From CAWAVN01 sp963844315 (lineage in GTDB: Bacteria; Planctomycetota; Planctomycetia; Planctomycetales; Planctomycetaceae): a DNA stretch of 64,000 nt. Under the pieces are notes generated by a model. It saw only the letters and a program-made list of their open reading frames with translations. It had not been told where the DNA came from and ran no database searches. Location: the NCBI GenBank assembly GCA_963844315.1, contig CAWJOC010000003.1, positions 68,461 to 132,460 of the forward strand, written 5' to 3'. A program made the position numbers and the translations under genes. Each line of letters begins with the position of its first letter. Position 1 is the first letter of the stretch. This document shows, piece by piece, positions 28,900 to 38,314 of the stretch.

Positions 28900-29260
28900 G
28901 GGAAATTCTTTCCTCACATCCGTTTGGAACTGCCTGGCCGATTGTAGCAGGTTTTCGCAAGTTGTCGCGGCGTTTCCAGAACGAGACACACGCTCAAGGG
29001 ATCGGTCATGACGATTCGCCGGATTGCATCCGGGTGGTTCGGGAGTTCTGGCCGAGTGGATCATTTGCACCGATTCCTTCGACAAGGCAAGGTTGCCAAA
29101 CGGCAACAACCTTGGCGACGCCTTTGGGAAACGTGAGCTATGTTCTCCACAAGGAATGTTGAATTCGTTCGGCAGGGACTGGCTGGACTTGGGGCAGGAT
29201 GTCGGTTCGCCTTATTCGGCGGACCGGCATCGTCTCCCTCCTTTCCCCCAGGTGACAACG
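28900..29260. other. Divergent intergenic region before the Tad cluster
   Basis: 360 bases. A small hairpin, AAGGTTGCC-AAAC-GGCAACAACCTT, lies at about 29090-29113. Promoters of both flanking genes should be here but none is convincing. Confidence 0.4.
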
Positions 29261-29834
29261 ATGCCGGAAATGTCGCTCCAACTGATTGTGTTCCTTCTGG
29301 CCGTGGTAGGGTTCACGCTCGCCGCTGCGATCACGGATTCGCGGTTCCGGCGGATCCCCAACAAGCTGACCATGCCCATGTTTCTGGCGGGCCTCATCTT
29401 TCAGATCGCTTTCAACGGCTGGTCGGGAGACGGCACGTTGGGCGGGGCGGGGCTACAAAGCGCGCTATCTGGCGTTTCTCATAGGCTTCGGGATGCTGTT
29501 CATCCTGTGGATGATCGGCGGAGGCGGCGGAGGCGACGTGAAACTGATGGGCGCTCTCAGCGTGTGGCTGGGATTTCAATTGACGCTGCGGGTGCTGATT
29601 GTCAGCACGGTGGTCGTGATGCTCTCCACGATTGCCGTGATGCTTTGGAGCGTGCTTGTGATGGGGCCGCGAAAGGCCAAAAGCAAATACCTCGCGACGG
29701 GCAAAGATCAGCCGGCGGGCAAGAAACAAACCGGAGAGACCGTCGCCCAAAAACAACAGCGCCGCATCATGGCGTATGCCATCCCCGTGGCGGTCGCGAC
29801 CTGGTCGGTCATCCTCTGGGGACTCAGGGCGTAA
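29261..29834 (+). CDS. cpaA: Prepilin peptidase CpaA/TadV, frameshifted
   Basis: Membrane aspartic protease (A24) that processes Flp-type prepilins. The first catalytic Asp lies in AITDSRFRRIPN and the second in GGGGGGDVKLMGAL. Four or more membrane segments are visible. The frame breaks near 29450 (GGG read as GGGG; repaired GGAGYKARYLAFLIGFG). About 191 residues. It is the first gene of the Tad cluster. Confidence 0.85.
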
Positions 29835-29920
29835 GTCGGAAACGAAACATCAACTCGGACAACAACCCAAGCCGACCGCTTGCGGTCGGTTCTCCAATCA
29901 GAAATTAAGATCAGTCCATC

Positions 29921-30322
29921 ATGCACTCCCACTCAAAACGGATCGCGCGGCCGGGCATACTCACGATGGAATTGGTAATGACCTTGCCGATTCTGGCCAT
30001 CGTGCTGTTTGCCTTGTTCGAGTTTTCGCTGCTGTTTTTCGCGCGGGGGCAAGTCGTCGAAGCGACGCGGGCGGGCGGGCGGATGGCGTGCCTGCCGGGT
30101 TGCGGTTGCGAAACCGTGGAACACACCGTCAGGCAATCGCTCAGCCCCAGGCTGCGAAACGCCGCCCAGATCGAAGTGGAGCCGGGCGAACATTCCGGCG
30201 ATTGGGTGCGGGTGGCCGTCCGCGTGCCGATGCAAGCCGCCTCTCCGAATTTGCTGTGGCCGGTCGGCTTCAGTTTGAATGGCCGAAACTTATTTGCCGA
30301 AACATGGATGGTCAAAGAGTAA
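29921..30322 (+). CDS. tadE: TadE-like minor pilin
   Basis: 133 residues: a short basic N terminus, then the prepilin-like TMELVMTLPILAIVLFALFE with the conserved Glu, and a small outer domain. TadE/TadF proteins are pseudopilins of Tad pili. One CLPGCGC motif is unusual. It sits 86 bases behind cpaA. Confidence 0.8.
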   Translation: MHSHSKRIARPGILTMELVMTLPILAIVLFALFEFSLLFFARGQVVEATRAGGRMACLPGCGCETVEHTVRQSLSPRLRNAAQIEVEPGEHSGDWVRVAVRVPMQAASPNLLWPVGFSLNGRNLFAETWMVKE

Positions 30323-30350
30323 GAGTCTGTCCTAGCAGGGGTCTCGTTTC

Positions 30351-30427
30351 GTGTGCCACGGCTCTGTGAGCCGTGCGAGAAACGACAAGCTCCTCAGTTC
30401 GCACGGCTCACAGAGCGGTGGCACACC
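30351..30427. repeat. D-family inverted repeat
   Basis: Second copy of the element at 9284, with the CACGGCTC/GAGCCGTG hairpin in each arm and a single mismatch in the right arm (GCGGTG). Located inside the Tad cluster between tadE and cpaB. Confidence 0.82.
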
Positions 30428-30587
30428 TTCCCTATGAAATGTTTTGAAACCTGTTCGTTGTGGAACGAGCAAGCGGCCGAGGAAGGCCGCTCGCAATGAA
30501 TCAAGTCCCGTCGCCCATCGCACTGATGGGAGAAACCCGGTCGGTTCCCAGGAGAACCCATCCGACCGCCAACCGGAGTAGTCCATC

Positions 30588-31525
30588 GTGAAACGTCTCA
30601 CCCCCGCATTCGTGACGCTCCTGATGCTCGTCGTGGTCGGGCTGTTGATCGGAGCTTATGTCGTCAAAACCCTGTTTGCCAGTGAGGAACCACAAGCCGT
30701 CGCCGAAACCCGGCTAATCCCCATGCCCACGGCGGATCTGGAACCGGGCACGCTGATTACCGAAGCCCACTTGGGCCAGGCTCCCGTGCGCGCGAGGCTC
30801 GCTGACTCCGGACACCCTGATCTCAAACCGCGTGATCTTGGGCCGCGTGGTGAAGGAAAAACTGCCCGCCGCCCGTCCCATCCGTTCGAGCCAACTGTAC
30901 CAGCCCGGCGAACGCCCGCCGCTCGATGTGCCGACATGACATGCGGGCAGTCACTGTCGTTATGGGATCGACAGCGGCAGCGTGGTGGATGGCCTGATCC
31001 AACCCCGCCAATACGTGGATGTGCATTTGACGCCGTCCAATACCAGCGACCCGCGCCTTCGCGGCGGCACGACGATGACCCTGTTCAAAGGCGTGAAGGT
31101 GGTGGCGATCAACCGCTCCATCTCTTCATCGAACGTGGATCGTGGCGGAAATTCCGTGACATTGGAACTCACTCCCGAACAAGCCAACATCGTGATCCTG
31201 GCCGATACCGCCGGGGAACTCACGATGTCTTATAACCCCAACGGCAAAGGCACCGGCGGCGTGACCATCAGCGATGCCGACCGCGCCACCTTGGAAGAAA
31301 TCCTGAGCTTGGATCCGCTGGCCGAACCCACGCCGCCGTTTCAGACCGAGCAGTTTCGCGGCGGCAGCCGGGCGGTCAATACCTACCGGGATGGCCGATT
31401 GATCGGCGGCGGAGACAGTTCTGCCGGACGCCGAGCAGGATCGGACGCCGAACATCAATTCTCCAAACAACGGAACCGCCCCGGACATCGCGACCCCGAA
31501 CAAGACCGAAAAACCGCGAGCCTAG
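30588..31525 (+). CDS. cpaB: Flp pilus assembly protein CpaB/RcpC, frameshifted
   Basis: Periplasmic pilus-assembly factor with an SAF-type domain. N-terminal membrane anchor (LMLVVVGLLIGAYVVKTLF), then LEPGTLITEAHLGQAPVRA, SNRVILGRVVKEKLPA, VDGLIQPRQYVDVHLT and SVTLELTPEQANIVILAD. Four single-base breaks (about 30805, 30943, 30973 and 31420) must be repaired; the end then reads INSPNNGTAPDIATPNKTEK. About 312 residues. ATG 30588. Confidence 0.8.
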
Positions 31526-31540
31526 GAGCGGTGAAACGAA

Positions 31541-31594
31541 TGTCGCCTTTCGCTCCGCGAAAGTCGACGATTCGTTCGCGGAGCGAACGACGAC
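31541..31594. repeat. L-family inverted repeat
   Basis: Arms GTCGCCTTTCGCTCCGCGAA and TTCGCGGAGCGAACGACGAC in a head-to-head pair with a very short loop. Located between cpaB and the tadG-like gene. Confidence 0.7.
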
Positions 31595-31639
31595 TCTTGG
31601 ACAAGAATTCTTTCCCCTCAACTCGTGGCTGGATGATCC

Positions 31640-32895
31640 GTGACCACTCGAAAAGCGAACACAAATTGGCCCAGGCGATTGGGACCGTCCCGCCAAACGC
31701 CCCGCCGGACCGGCACGATTTTGCCCGGTTTGGTGGTGGCGTTGGTGGTGGCGCTCTCTTGTGTGGCCTTGGTCTTGGATCGGCTCTGGCTCGATGCCGC
31801 AAAGGCCGAACTTAGCACCGCATCGGAAGCGGCGGCGCTAGCGGCGGCGAGCGAACTGATCCATGATGAACTCCTTTTGGAAACTCGCGATCCAAGCGAC
31901 CGCATCGAAGCCGCCCTGAAATTGGCGAAGGAAGCCGCCGGGCAAAACCTCGTCGCGGGTCAGCCCGTCGAGTTAAATGCCTCGCCCGATGGCGATGTGC
32001 AATTCGGTCGCCTGGTCAGAGATGAAGAAACGGGCATCACGTCGCTTTCTGCAAACCACGAACGATCCGCGCACGGTCAAAGTCCGGTGCAGCCGGGAGC
32101 GCTCGCGCGGAAACCCAATTGCACTATTCTTTCGCGGAATCACTGGGCATGGGCGGGGCGATGCCTGCTCTCAATCCGCAGTCACCGCGAATAATCAAAT
32201 CCTTGGGGTGCGTCCGTTCGATGGCGTGAGCGTTCCCGCGTTGCCTCTGGCGATTTTGAAAAGCGATCCTTCCGGGCTAAGGGCCGACACTTGGGAGAAC
32301 CACATCATCAATCACTGCGGCTGCGACGACTATCGCTACAACCAGGAAACCAACACAGTCGAACAAGGCCGAGACGGCATTCCTGAAATCGAGCTGCACA
32401 GCAAAAAAAACGATGAATCCGCCCTCGATGCCAACGTGCAACTGGTCGATCTCAACACCGATCTTCGCACCAAGGAATTGCTGGAACAATTTGAAACCGG
32501 CTGGACGGCGGATGCCTTGGAAGATTTTGGCGGCGAAATCGTTTTTCATCCGGGCACGCATTGGATGACCTCCTCCGCGACGATTGTTGGAGACCATGCC
32601 TTCGCCCTGGAGCAGCTCATCGGCGAGCCGCGGATTTGCCTCTTGTATTCGGAACTTTTGCCGTCGGGAAATGATGGCTATGGAAATCTCAGGGTGACGG
32701 ATCTGGTCGCGGGCCGGATTATGGCGGTGCGGCACAATTCCGACGGGCGACACGTTCTGGTGTTTCAGCCCACGGTTCTCACCACGAAGACGGCAGTGTT
32801 GGCGGAAAGCCTGATGGACCTCACCGCGCTTATCGCCTGCGGAACGAAAACTCTTGGAAAACCCCTACATCTACAAATTGCACCTGACTCGATAA
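31640..32895 (+). CDS. TadG-like pilus-associated protein, frameshifted
   Basis: About 418 residues after repair. The N terminus has the TadG-type single membrane helix (LPGLVVALVVALSCVALVLD) followed by AAKAELSTASEAAALAAAS, as in putative Flp pilus tip or TadG proteins. The remaining ectodomain has no motif I recognise. Breaks near 32045 (extra C) and 32825 (missing T); the end becomes SWKNPYIYKLHLTR. GTG start 31640 with a weak ribosome site. It is 14 bases ahead of cpaF. Confidence 0.7.
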
Positions 32896-32909
32896 GAACG
32901 GAATTACTC

Positions 32910-34266
32910 ATGGTCGCCCAAACGTCCGCCGAACAAAAGGAATCGCGTCCTCAGACAATGGAGGATCGGCAAGCGTTTCAGAAACTGAAGACCCGCATCC
33001 ACCGCCGGATGGTCGATGCGATTGATCTTTCCAAAGCCGGGCAGTTGCAGGAAGCGGAACTTCGCGAGCAGTTACGCAACCTGGCGCGCGCACATCTGCT
33101 CCTTGGAAGAAGTCCGGCTGCACTCTGGCGACCGCGAAGCGATGGTCCAGGAAATCCTGGATGAAATCTACGGCTTCGGCCCCCTGGAAGCCCTGATGCA
33201 GGATCCGGAAGTGACCGATGTATTGGTCAACGGTCCGAACCGTATCTTCGTGGAACGTGCGGGCCTGTTGGAAGAAACCAACGTGAGCTTCGCCGATGAA
33301 GCCCATTTGCTCCAAGTGATCCACCGCCTGGTCGGCCGGGCGGGCCGGCGGATTGATGAAGTCTCGCCGATGGTCGATGCGAAACTGCCGGACGGCTCGC
33401 GTCTGAATGCGGTCATTCCGCCCTTGGCCCTCAAAGGGCCGACGGTTTCGATTCGCCGATTCTCCAAGCGGGCGCTGTTGTTTGAAGACATGATCCGCAT
33501 GGGCACTTTGACCCGCGAGATGGCAGGGTTTTCTGCGAATCCTGCGTGGCGGGGCGGCTCAACATGCTCTTAAGCGGCGGAACGGGCGCGGGGAAAACCA
33601 CGCTCCTCAATAATCTCAGCCGGTTCATCTCGCCCAAGGAACGAGTCATCACGATTGAACAGACGGCGGAGCTTCAGCTTCAACAGCCGGACGTGGTCGC
33701 TTTGGAAATGCGGCCCGCGAACGTCGAAGGCCGGGGCGAAATCTCTCAACGGGAACTTTTGAAAAACAGCCTCCGGATGCGGCCCGACCGAATCATCGTC
33801 GGCGAAGCCGCGGGGCGGCGAAGTCTTGGAACTCCTGCAAGCCATGAACACCGGGCACGACGGCTCCATGAGCACCGTCCACGCCAACGACACCCGCGAC
33901 GCTCTCGACCGCTTGGAATTGATGATCGCCCTCTCCGGCGTGGAATTGCCGACGCAAGTCGCCAGGCAATACATCGCTTCCGCCTTGGACATTCTGGTCC
34001 ACATCACCCGCCTCAGCACCGGCGAACGCAAGATCGTGCGGATTTCCGAACTGGGCCGAGGAAGGGATGGAGCCTATGGCATCGAAGACATTTTCGTGTA
34101 CCGCATGTCTGGCATCGACAAATCGACCAATCGCGTGCAAGGCGCGTATTACGCGACCGGCTACGAACCGGAAGCCATCCGCCGCCTCGCCAGCCAAGGC
34201 ATCGACATTCCCAAGAGCCTGTTCACGCCCCGGGAACTCCAGGTCGAAGGCGACACGGTGAATTAA
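32910..34266 (+). CDS. cpaF: Pilus assembly ATPase CpaF/TadA, frameshifted
   Basis: Hexameric secretion ATPase that powers Tad pilus assembly. After repair: EILDEIYGFGPLEALMQDP, VTDVLVNGPNRIFVER, GRRIDEVSPMVDAKLPDGSR, Walker A GGTGAGKTTLLN, MRPDRIIVGEARGGEV and MNTGHDGSMSTVHANDTRDA. Breaks near 33103 (CTGG read as CTTGG), 33520-33545 (two gains) and 33815 (extra C). About 452 residues, full length. ATG 32910. Confidence 0.88.
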
Positions 34267-34273
34267 ACAACGA

Positions 34274-34353
34274 AAAGGGGTCAGGCACCATTTTCTTGAA
34301 GAGATGCCGAAATCAGGACAACCCAAAAAACAGAAAATGGTGCCTGACCCCTT
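34274..34353. repeat. K-family inverted repeat
   Basis: Arms AAAAGGGGTCAGGCACCATT and the complement AATGGTGCCTGACCCCTT separated by about 35 bases. It follows the cpaF stop by only 8 bases. Confidence 0.8.
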
Positions 34354-34357
34354 CCCT

Positions 34358-34491
34358 TATGTACCCCTGGGGAGAAGGTGGCCGAAGGCCGGATGAGGGG
34401 GACGATATAGAAAAGACGTTGTATCTAGCTTGTCCGGGCACCGCCCGAAGGGTGGTCCACCCTAGCCCTCTCCCCAGGGGAGAGGGGACAA
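34358..34491. repeat. A-family long inverted repeat (A3)
   Basis: Truncated left arm (CCCCTGGGGAGAAGG), GGCCGAAGGCCGGATGAGGG, then right half CCCTAGCCCTCTCCCC ending GAGAGGGGACA. Also contains GCTTGTCCGGGCACCGCCC as in the copy at 42251. It sits between cpaF and tadB. Confidence 0.78.
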
Positions 34492-34552
34492 GAATCTGTA
34501 GCAAACGCTTAGAGTAATCAAGGTCTACACGAACACCCACAAGGATGCGGCG

Positions 34553-35416
34553 ATGGCGAGCGAACTCACTTATCATGCCCCGATTAAGCCCCAGCCGGGC
34601 TTTGCGGGGATTCTTCGCAATGACGAAACCTATGCCCGGCCCGATGGGCAAGGCATGGGGCAGTCGATCAACGGCTGGTTCGACAAGCTGATGGTGCAAT
34701 CGGGCCTGGAGATCTCGCCCGGCATGCTTTTGATGCTCTGCTTTCTTAGCAGCCTGGCCTTGGGCGGGGCGCTGTTCGTGTGGCAGGAGGACTTTCTGTC
34801 CACGGCATTCGCCGCGTTGATTGGGGCCTTGCTGCCTTTGGGAGCGACCGTGCTCGCCCGCTCGCGAAGGCAAAAGGAAATCCTGGAACAGATGCCCGCG
34901 ATGGTCGGCGAACTCGCCCGCGCCGCCCGCACGGGACGCAGCCTGGAGCAATGCCTGGAGCTTGTCGCGGACGACACCCCCACCCCCTTGGGAACCGAAC
35001 TCAAACGCTGTGCCCACCGCATGCAACTTGGCGTCGGCTTGCCCGCGGCTTTGGAAGAACTTCCAGAGCGCACCGGCGTCGTGAGCCTCAACGTGTTGGT
35101 GACGGCCTTGGTCGTGCCATCATCAAACCGGCGGAAACCTCGTTACGGTGCTCGAACGCTTGCAGCAGACGTCCGCGATAGGATCACGTTCCTGGGACGC
35201 CTCAGGACCGCCACCAGCGCCAGCCGGGCCACCGCGATCATGATGCTCGATTCTGCCGCCCGGCATTTTGGCGTTTTTCATCTTCCGCGATCCCGAATAC
35301 TTTAACACCTGATGCAGTCCAGCTGGGGACGATGGACCACGCTCCTCGCGGTGTTACTCCAGATCATCGGTTCGATCTGGGTGCTCCGCATCCTGCAAAA
35401 CAGCAAACGCACTTGA
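34553..35416 (+). CDS. tadB: Tad pilus membrane protein TadB, frameshifted
   Basis: T2SF-type inner-membrane platform protein. After two N-terminal membrane segments, the cytoplasmic part shows EQMPAMVGELARAARTGRSL and LVVHHQTGGNLVTVLERL with QQTSRDRITFLGRL. C-terminal helices follow (ILPPGILAFFIFRDPEYFN). Four breaks (about 35113, 35170, 35250 and 35308) occur within 200 bases. About 287 residues after repair. ATG 34553 with AAGG upstream. Confidence 0.8.
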
Positions 35417-35481
35417 TGGATCAATCGGTCAGAGGGTCAGCGGAGTTCACGGAAACACCATAACATCGGGAAGGCAGTCAC

Positions 35482-36550
35482 GTGACAATACTCCAAATCT
35501 TTTACTCCGTGCTCGCGGTTTTGATTGTCTGGCTGTTCGTACCGCGTTTGGCGAAAGAGCCGAGATGCCAGAACGCTCTTGGAAAATGAGACCGCTCCCG
35601 CGCCATTGACCGATGGGACCATTCCTGTTCGACAAGAGGCGGTTTCCCGGTTTGGGCCGCTGATTCGGCGGGAAGATAACAACGCCGTGCCCCGGTTGGA
35701 GCCGGATCAGATTCCGACCGCCGATGCCAGCGATTACGTGTTTGGCCGGTTGACGCCGGTGCTGGCGGCGCTCTTTCCGGAATCCGAAGCCCGGCGGGGA
35801 AAAGTCAAACAGGAATTGATTACCGCCGGTTATCACCAGCCGCACGCCTGGCAGAACCTGGCGGCGCTCAGGTATCTGGGCATCATGGTTCCACTCTTGT
35901 TCATTGGGCTGCTGTTGGTGCTTTTGCCCCGCCAATTGGAAGTCCTGGCGATTGGGTTGTTGCTCTTCTTGCCGGCGATTGGTTGGGCTGTTCCTCGGCT
36001 CGTGGTGCGAAATCAGGCCCGCGAACGTTTGAGCGAAATCGAGCGCGGCATGCCCGACATGCTCGACATGCTCAATATGTGCGTCAGCCAAGGCATGACC
36101 ATTCCGGAAAGCCTGAACCGCGTCAGCCGGGAACTTCGTCCCGTTTACCCGGCCCTCGCGCAGGAATTGAACATTGTCAGCGACCAGGCGAAAATCGGAT
36201 CCTTGGAGCAGGCGCTCGAAAACTTTTCCGAGCGGATCGACGTGCCGGACGTGCATTCCTTCACGACGCTTTTGATCCAGACCCAACGCATGGGAACCAG
36301 CGTGTCGCAGGCGCTCACCGATTACTCCGACAATATCCGGGAATCGCTCCGGCAACGGGCCGACGAAAAAGCCAACACCGCCACGTTCAAGCTGCTGTTT
36401 CCCACCGTGGGCTTCCTGATGCCCGCCGTGTTCTTGTTCCTCTTGGGACCGGCGATCATTCAATTGTCGGACTTCTTCAACGGCGGCGGTGTGGAGGTGT
36501 TGAACCAGAACGTCCAACAAATCGACCGCTTGGAAAGCCGCGAGAATTAA
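35482..36550 (+). CDS. tadC: Tad pilus membrane protein TadC, frameshifted at the N terminus
   Basis: T2SF domain protein, partner of TadB. MTILQIFYSVLAVLIVWLF precedes a break near 35538. The rest is intact: membrane pair, then IERGMPDMLDMLNMCVSQGM, TTLLIQTQRMGTSVSQALTD and a C-terminal hairpin LFPTVGFLMPAVFLFLLGPA. About 356 residues. Last gene of the visible Tad run. Confidence 0.85.
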
Positions 36551-36567
36551 GTAATGCCTCAGACAAG

Positions 36568-36595
36568 GTGGCACAGACAGGAATGTCTGTGCCAC
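36568..36595. repeat. C-family single palindrome
   Basis: GTGGCACAGACA-GGAA-TGTCTGTGCCAC, perfect 12-base arms. It follows the tadC stop by 17 bases and is a solo unit of the pair seen at 15491. Confidence 0.8.
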
Positions 36596-36697
36596 GATTT
36601 TTCCTTGAGGTTGCATTGTCGAATCAGTAAATCCGCTGCCTAAAATAGACAGAACTCAAAAACAGTGAGCGGGGAGGCACATGGGTCGCCGCTCGCT

Positions 36698-36720
36698 GAT
36701 GCTTTGCGAAGGGCGTGGCG
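36698..36720. repeat. B-family fragment
   Basis: GATGCTTTGCGAAGGGCGTGG, half of a B-family arm. It is upstream of feoA in a 260-base gap that also contains the small palindrome CTCAAACTTGAG near 36752. Confidence 0.5.
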
Positions 36721-36812
36721 GACTGAAGACAACGTTCGTTCAGGGTAGACTCAAACTTGAGCAGTGAGTCTCTGTTTCACGTTAGTCGCCAAGGAGCGAT
36801 GATTTGTCCCAC

Positions 36813-37045
36813 ATGGTCCCTTGGAATTTCTCAAAGCCGGCGAAGAGGGCTTCGTGCATTGCGTCGATGGCTGCGAGAGTCTCACGCATCGCCTGGCGGA
36901 AATGGGCATCCGGGAAGGTGTTTTCCTCCGCATGATCCGGCCCGGTTGCCCGTGCCTTGTGGCGGTGAACAATCACCGCATGTCGCTGCGGATCGAAGGT
37001 TCGGCCTCGGTGTTGGTGGAAGTACCGGACCACACGATCACCTGA
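36813..37045 (+). CDS. feoA: FeoA domain protein (first of two), frameshifted near the start
   Basis: SH3-like FeoA domain of ferrous iron uptake. Motifs: LEFLKAGEEGFVHCVDGCES, HRLAEMGIREGVFLRMIRPG and CLVAVNNHRMSLRIEGS. One C seems lost near 36820 (CCCC read as CCC), which separates the ATG (MVPLEFL after repair) from the body. About 77 residues, normal. The next gene starts 18 bases on. Confidence 0.82.
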
Positions 37046-37062
37046 AAGGGTTTTCTTCAAGA

Positions 37063-37302
37063 ATGACCACGCTCGAAACCTTGAAACAACCCGGACAACG
37101 CGGACGGATCGTGGAGATCCACGGCCATGACGGGATCGCCATCCGGCTCATGGAAATGGGCCTGACCGAAGGCGAGGAGATCGAACTCTTGGGCTTTGCC
37201 CCTTTGGGCGATCCGATCGAATACCAGATTCGCGGCTACCGGCTGTCGCTCCGCAAAGCCGAAGCCCACCGCGTCGAAATCGAACCGTTGGGTGATCCAT
37301 GA
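37063..37302 (+). CDS. feoA: FeoA domain protein (second)
   Basis: 79 residues: MTTLETLKQPGQRGRIVEIH, IRLMEMGLTEGEEIELLGFA and DPIEYQIRGYRLSLRKAEA. The classical FeoA core LGDPIEYQIRGYRLSLR is well preserved. FeoA stimulates FeoB, but no feoB follows. The stop overlaps an ATG (ATGA) as if another coupled gene once followed. Confidence 0.87.
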   Translation: MTTLETLKQPGQRGRIVEIHGHDGIAIRLMEMGLTEGEEIELLGFAPLGDPIEYQIRGYRLSLRKAEAHRVEIEPLGDP

Positions 37303-37364
37303 ACTCCATCGGATGCGCAGGACCTGGCACAGACAATTCCTGTACTGTGCTTGGAGGTATCTGA
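37299..37364 (+). pseudogene. Short coupled ORF, possible remnant of feoB start
   Basis: 21 codons beginning MNSIGCAGPG, started by an ATGA overlap with feoA. In Feo operons feoB starts here. The frame soon runs into a worn C-family repeat (37324-37350) and stops. The identity of the lost gene is my inference. Confidence 0.3.
37324..37350. repeat. C-family degenerate palindrome
   Basis: CTGGCACAGACAATTCCTGT then ACTGTGC; matches the GGCACAGACA-TTCC-TGTCTGTGC unit with changes. It separates the feoA pair from fabI. Confidence 0.55.
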
Positions 37365-37379
37365 GTAAAACACCACCGC

Positions 37380-38178
37380 ATGGATTTTTTGCAGCTTAAA
37401 GACAAGAACATTCTGCTGTTCGGCGTGGCGAACCGGAAAAGTGTAGCGTATCACGTCGGACGGTTGCTCTCCGGAATTCGGCGCGAACGTGCTGTATTCT
37501 GTCCGCACTCCCGAACGGGCCGAAGGTGTAAAAAAACTGGTGGGCGAATCGCCGGTGTATGTCTGCGACGTGGAGCAGCAATCGCAGATTGATGATTTGC
37601 GGAAAGCCGTGGGACAAGATATTCCCGTGCTGCACGGCCTGGTGCATTCGATTGCATTTGCCGACTATTCCGGGGGGCCATTGCCCTTTGAGAAAACCCC
37701 GCGCGAAGCGTTCTTACAAGCCGTCAATGTGAGTTGCTTTTCGCTGTTGGCGATTGCGGACGCCTTTCGCGACCTGTTGGACAAGCAAGGCAGCGTGGTG
37801 ACGATTTCCATTTCCACCACAAGGATGGCCTCAGAGAATTATGGGTTCATGGCTCCCGTGAAGGCCGCCCTCGATTCGTCTTTGTGCTTTCTGGCGAAAT
37901 CGTTCTCGGAGGATTCGGAAGTGCGGTTCAACGCGGTTTGCCCAGGACTTTTGAAAACATCTGCCTCGGCGGGCATTCCAGGCTATGTGGACAGCTACCT
38001 CTTCGCGGAGAAAGCCACCCTCAGAAAACGCGCGGTCCAAACCGAAGAAGTCGCCAGCGCCGTGGCGTTTTTGCTCAGCCCGCGCTCTTCAGGCCTCAAC
38101 ACGCAGGGCCTCATCCTGGATGCAGGCATGTCGGTGAATTATTTCGACCGCGAAATCCTGAAATCCTCGAATGATTAG
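37380..38178 (+). CDS. fabI: Enoyl-ACP reductase (NADH) FabI, frameshifted
   Basis: Last reductive step of type II fatty-acid synthesis. MDFLQLKDKNILLFGVANRK is the nucleotide-binding N terminus; the catalytic pair Tyr and Lys lies in NYGFMAPVKAALDSS (Y-x6-K), and the C terminus has VCPGLLKTSASAGIPG and LNTQGLILDAGMSVN. The frame breaks near 37475 (TCCGAATTC read as TCCGGAATTC). About 266 residues. An essential gene, so the break is most likely a sequence error. Confidence 0.9.
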
Positions 38179-38224
38179 CCCAAACCAATTCGTGGGTCGT
38201 TTGAAAAAGGAACCCGCATCGTAA

Positions 38225-38287
38225 ATGATAACCCGAAGCGTCAGCGAGGGGAGAAGTTGGTCCCTCGCTGACGCTTTGGGTTATCAT
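38225..38287. repeat. E-family inverted repeat
   Basis: Arms ATGATAACCCGAAGCGTCAG and the near-complement CTGACGCTTTGGGTTATCAT with a short loop. It is placed 28 bases before the start of the next gene, not at a terminator position. Confidence 0.8.
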
Positions 38288-38314
38288 TTTTCCCCTCATC
38301 AAGGAACACGAGCC

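Noticed and set aside
29024..29260. In-frame extension upstream of cpaA
   Set aside because: No membrane or family features before ATG 29261; the upstream codons look random.
32910..35416. Programmed frameshifting in the pilus genes
   Set aside because: Break contexts differ at every site, occur in conserved cores and need both gains and losses; sequence error is simpler.
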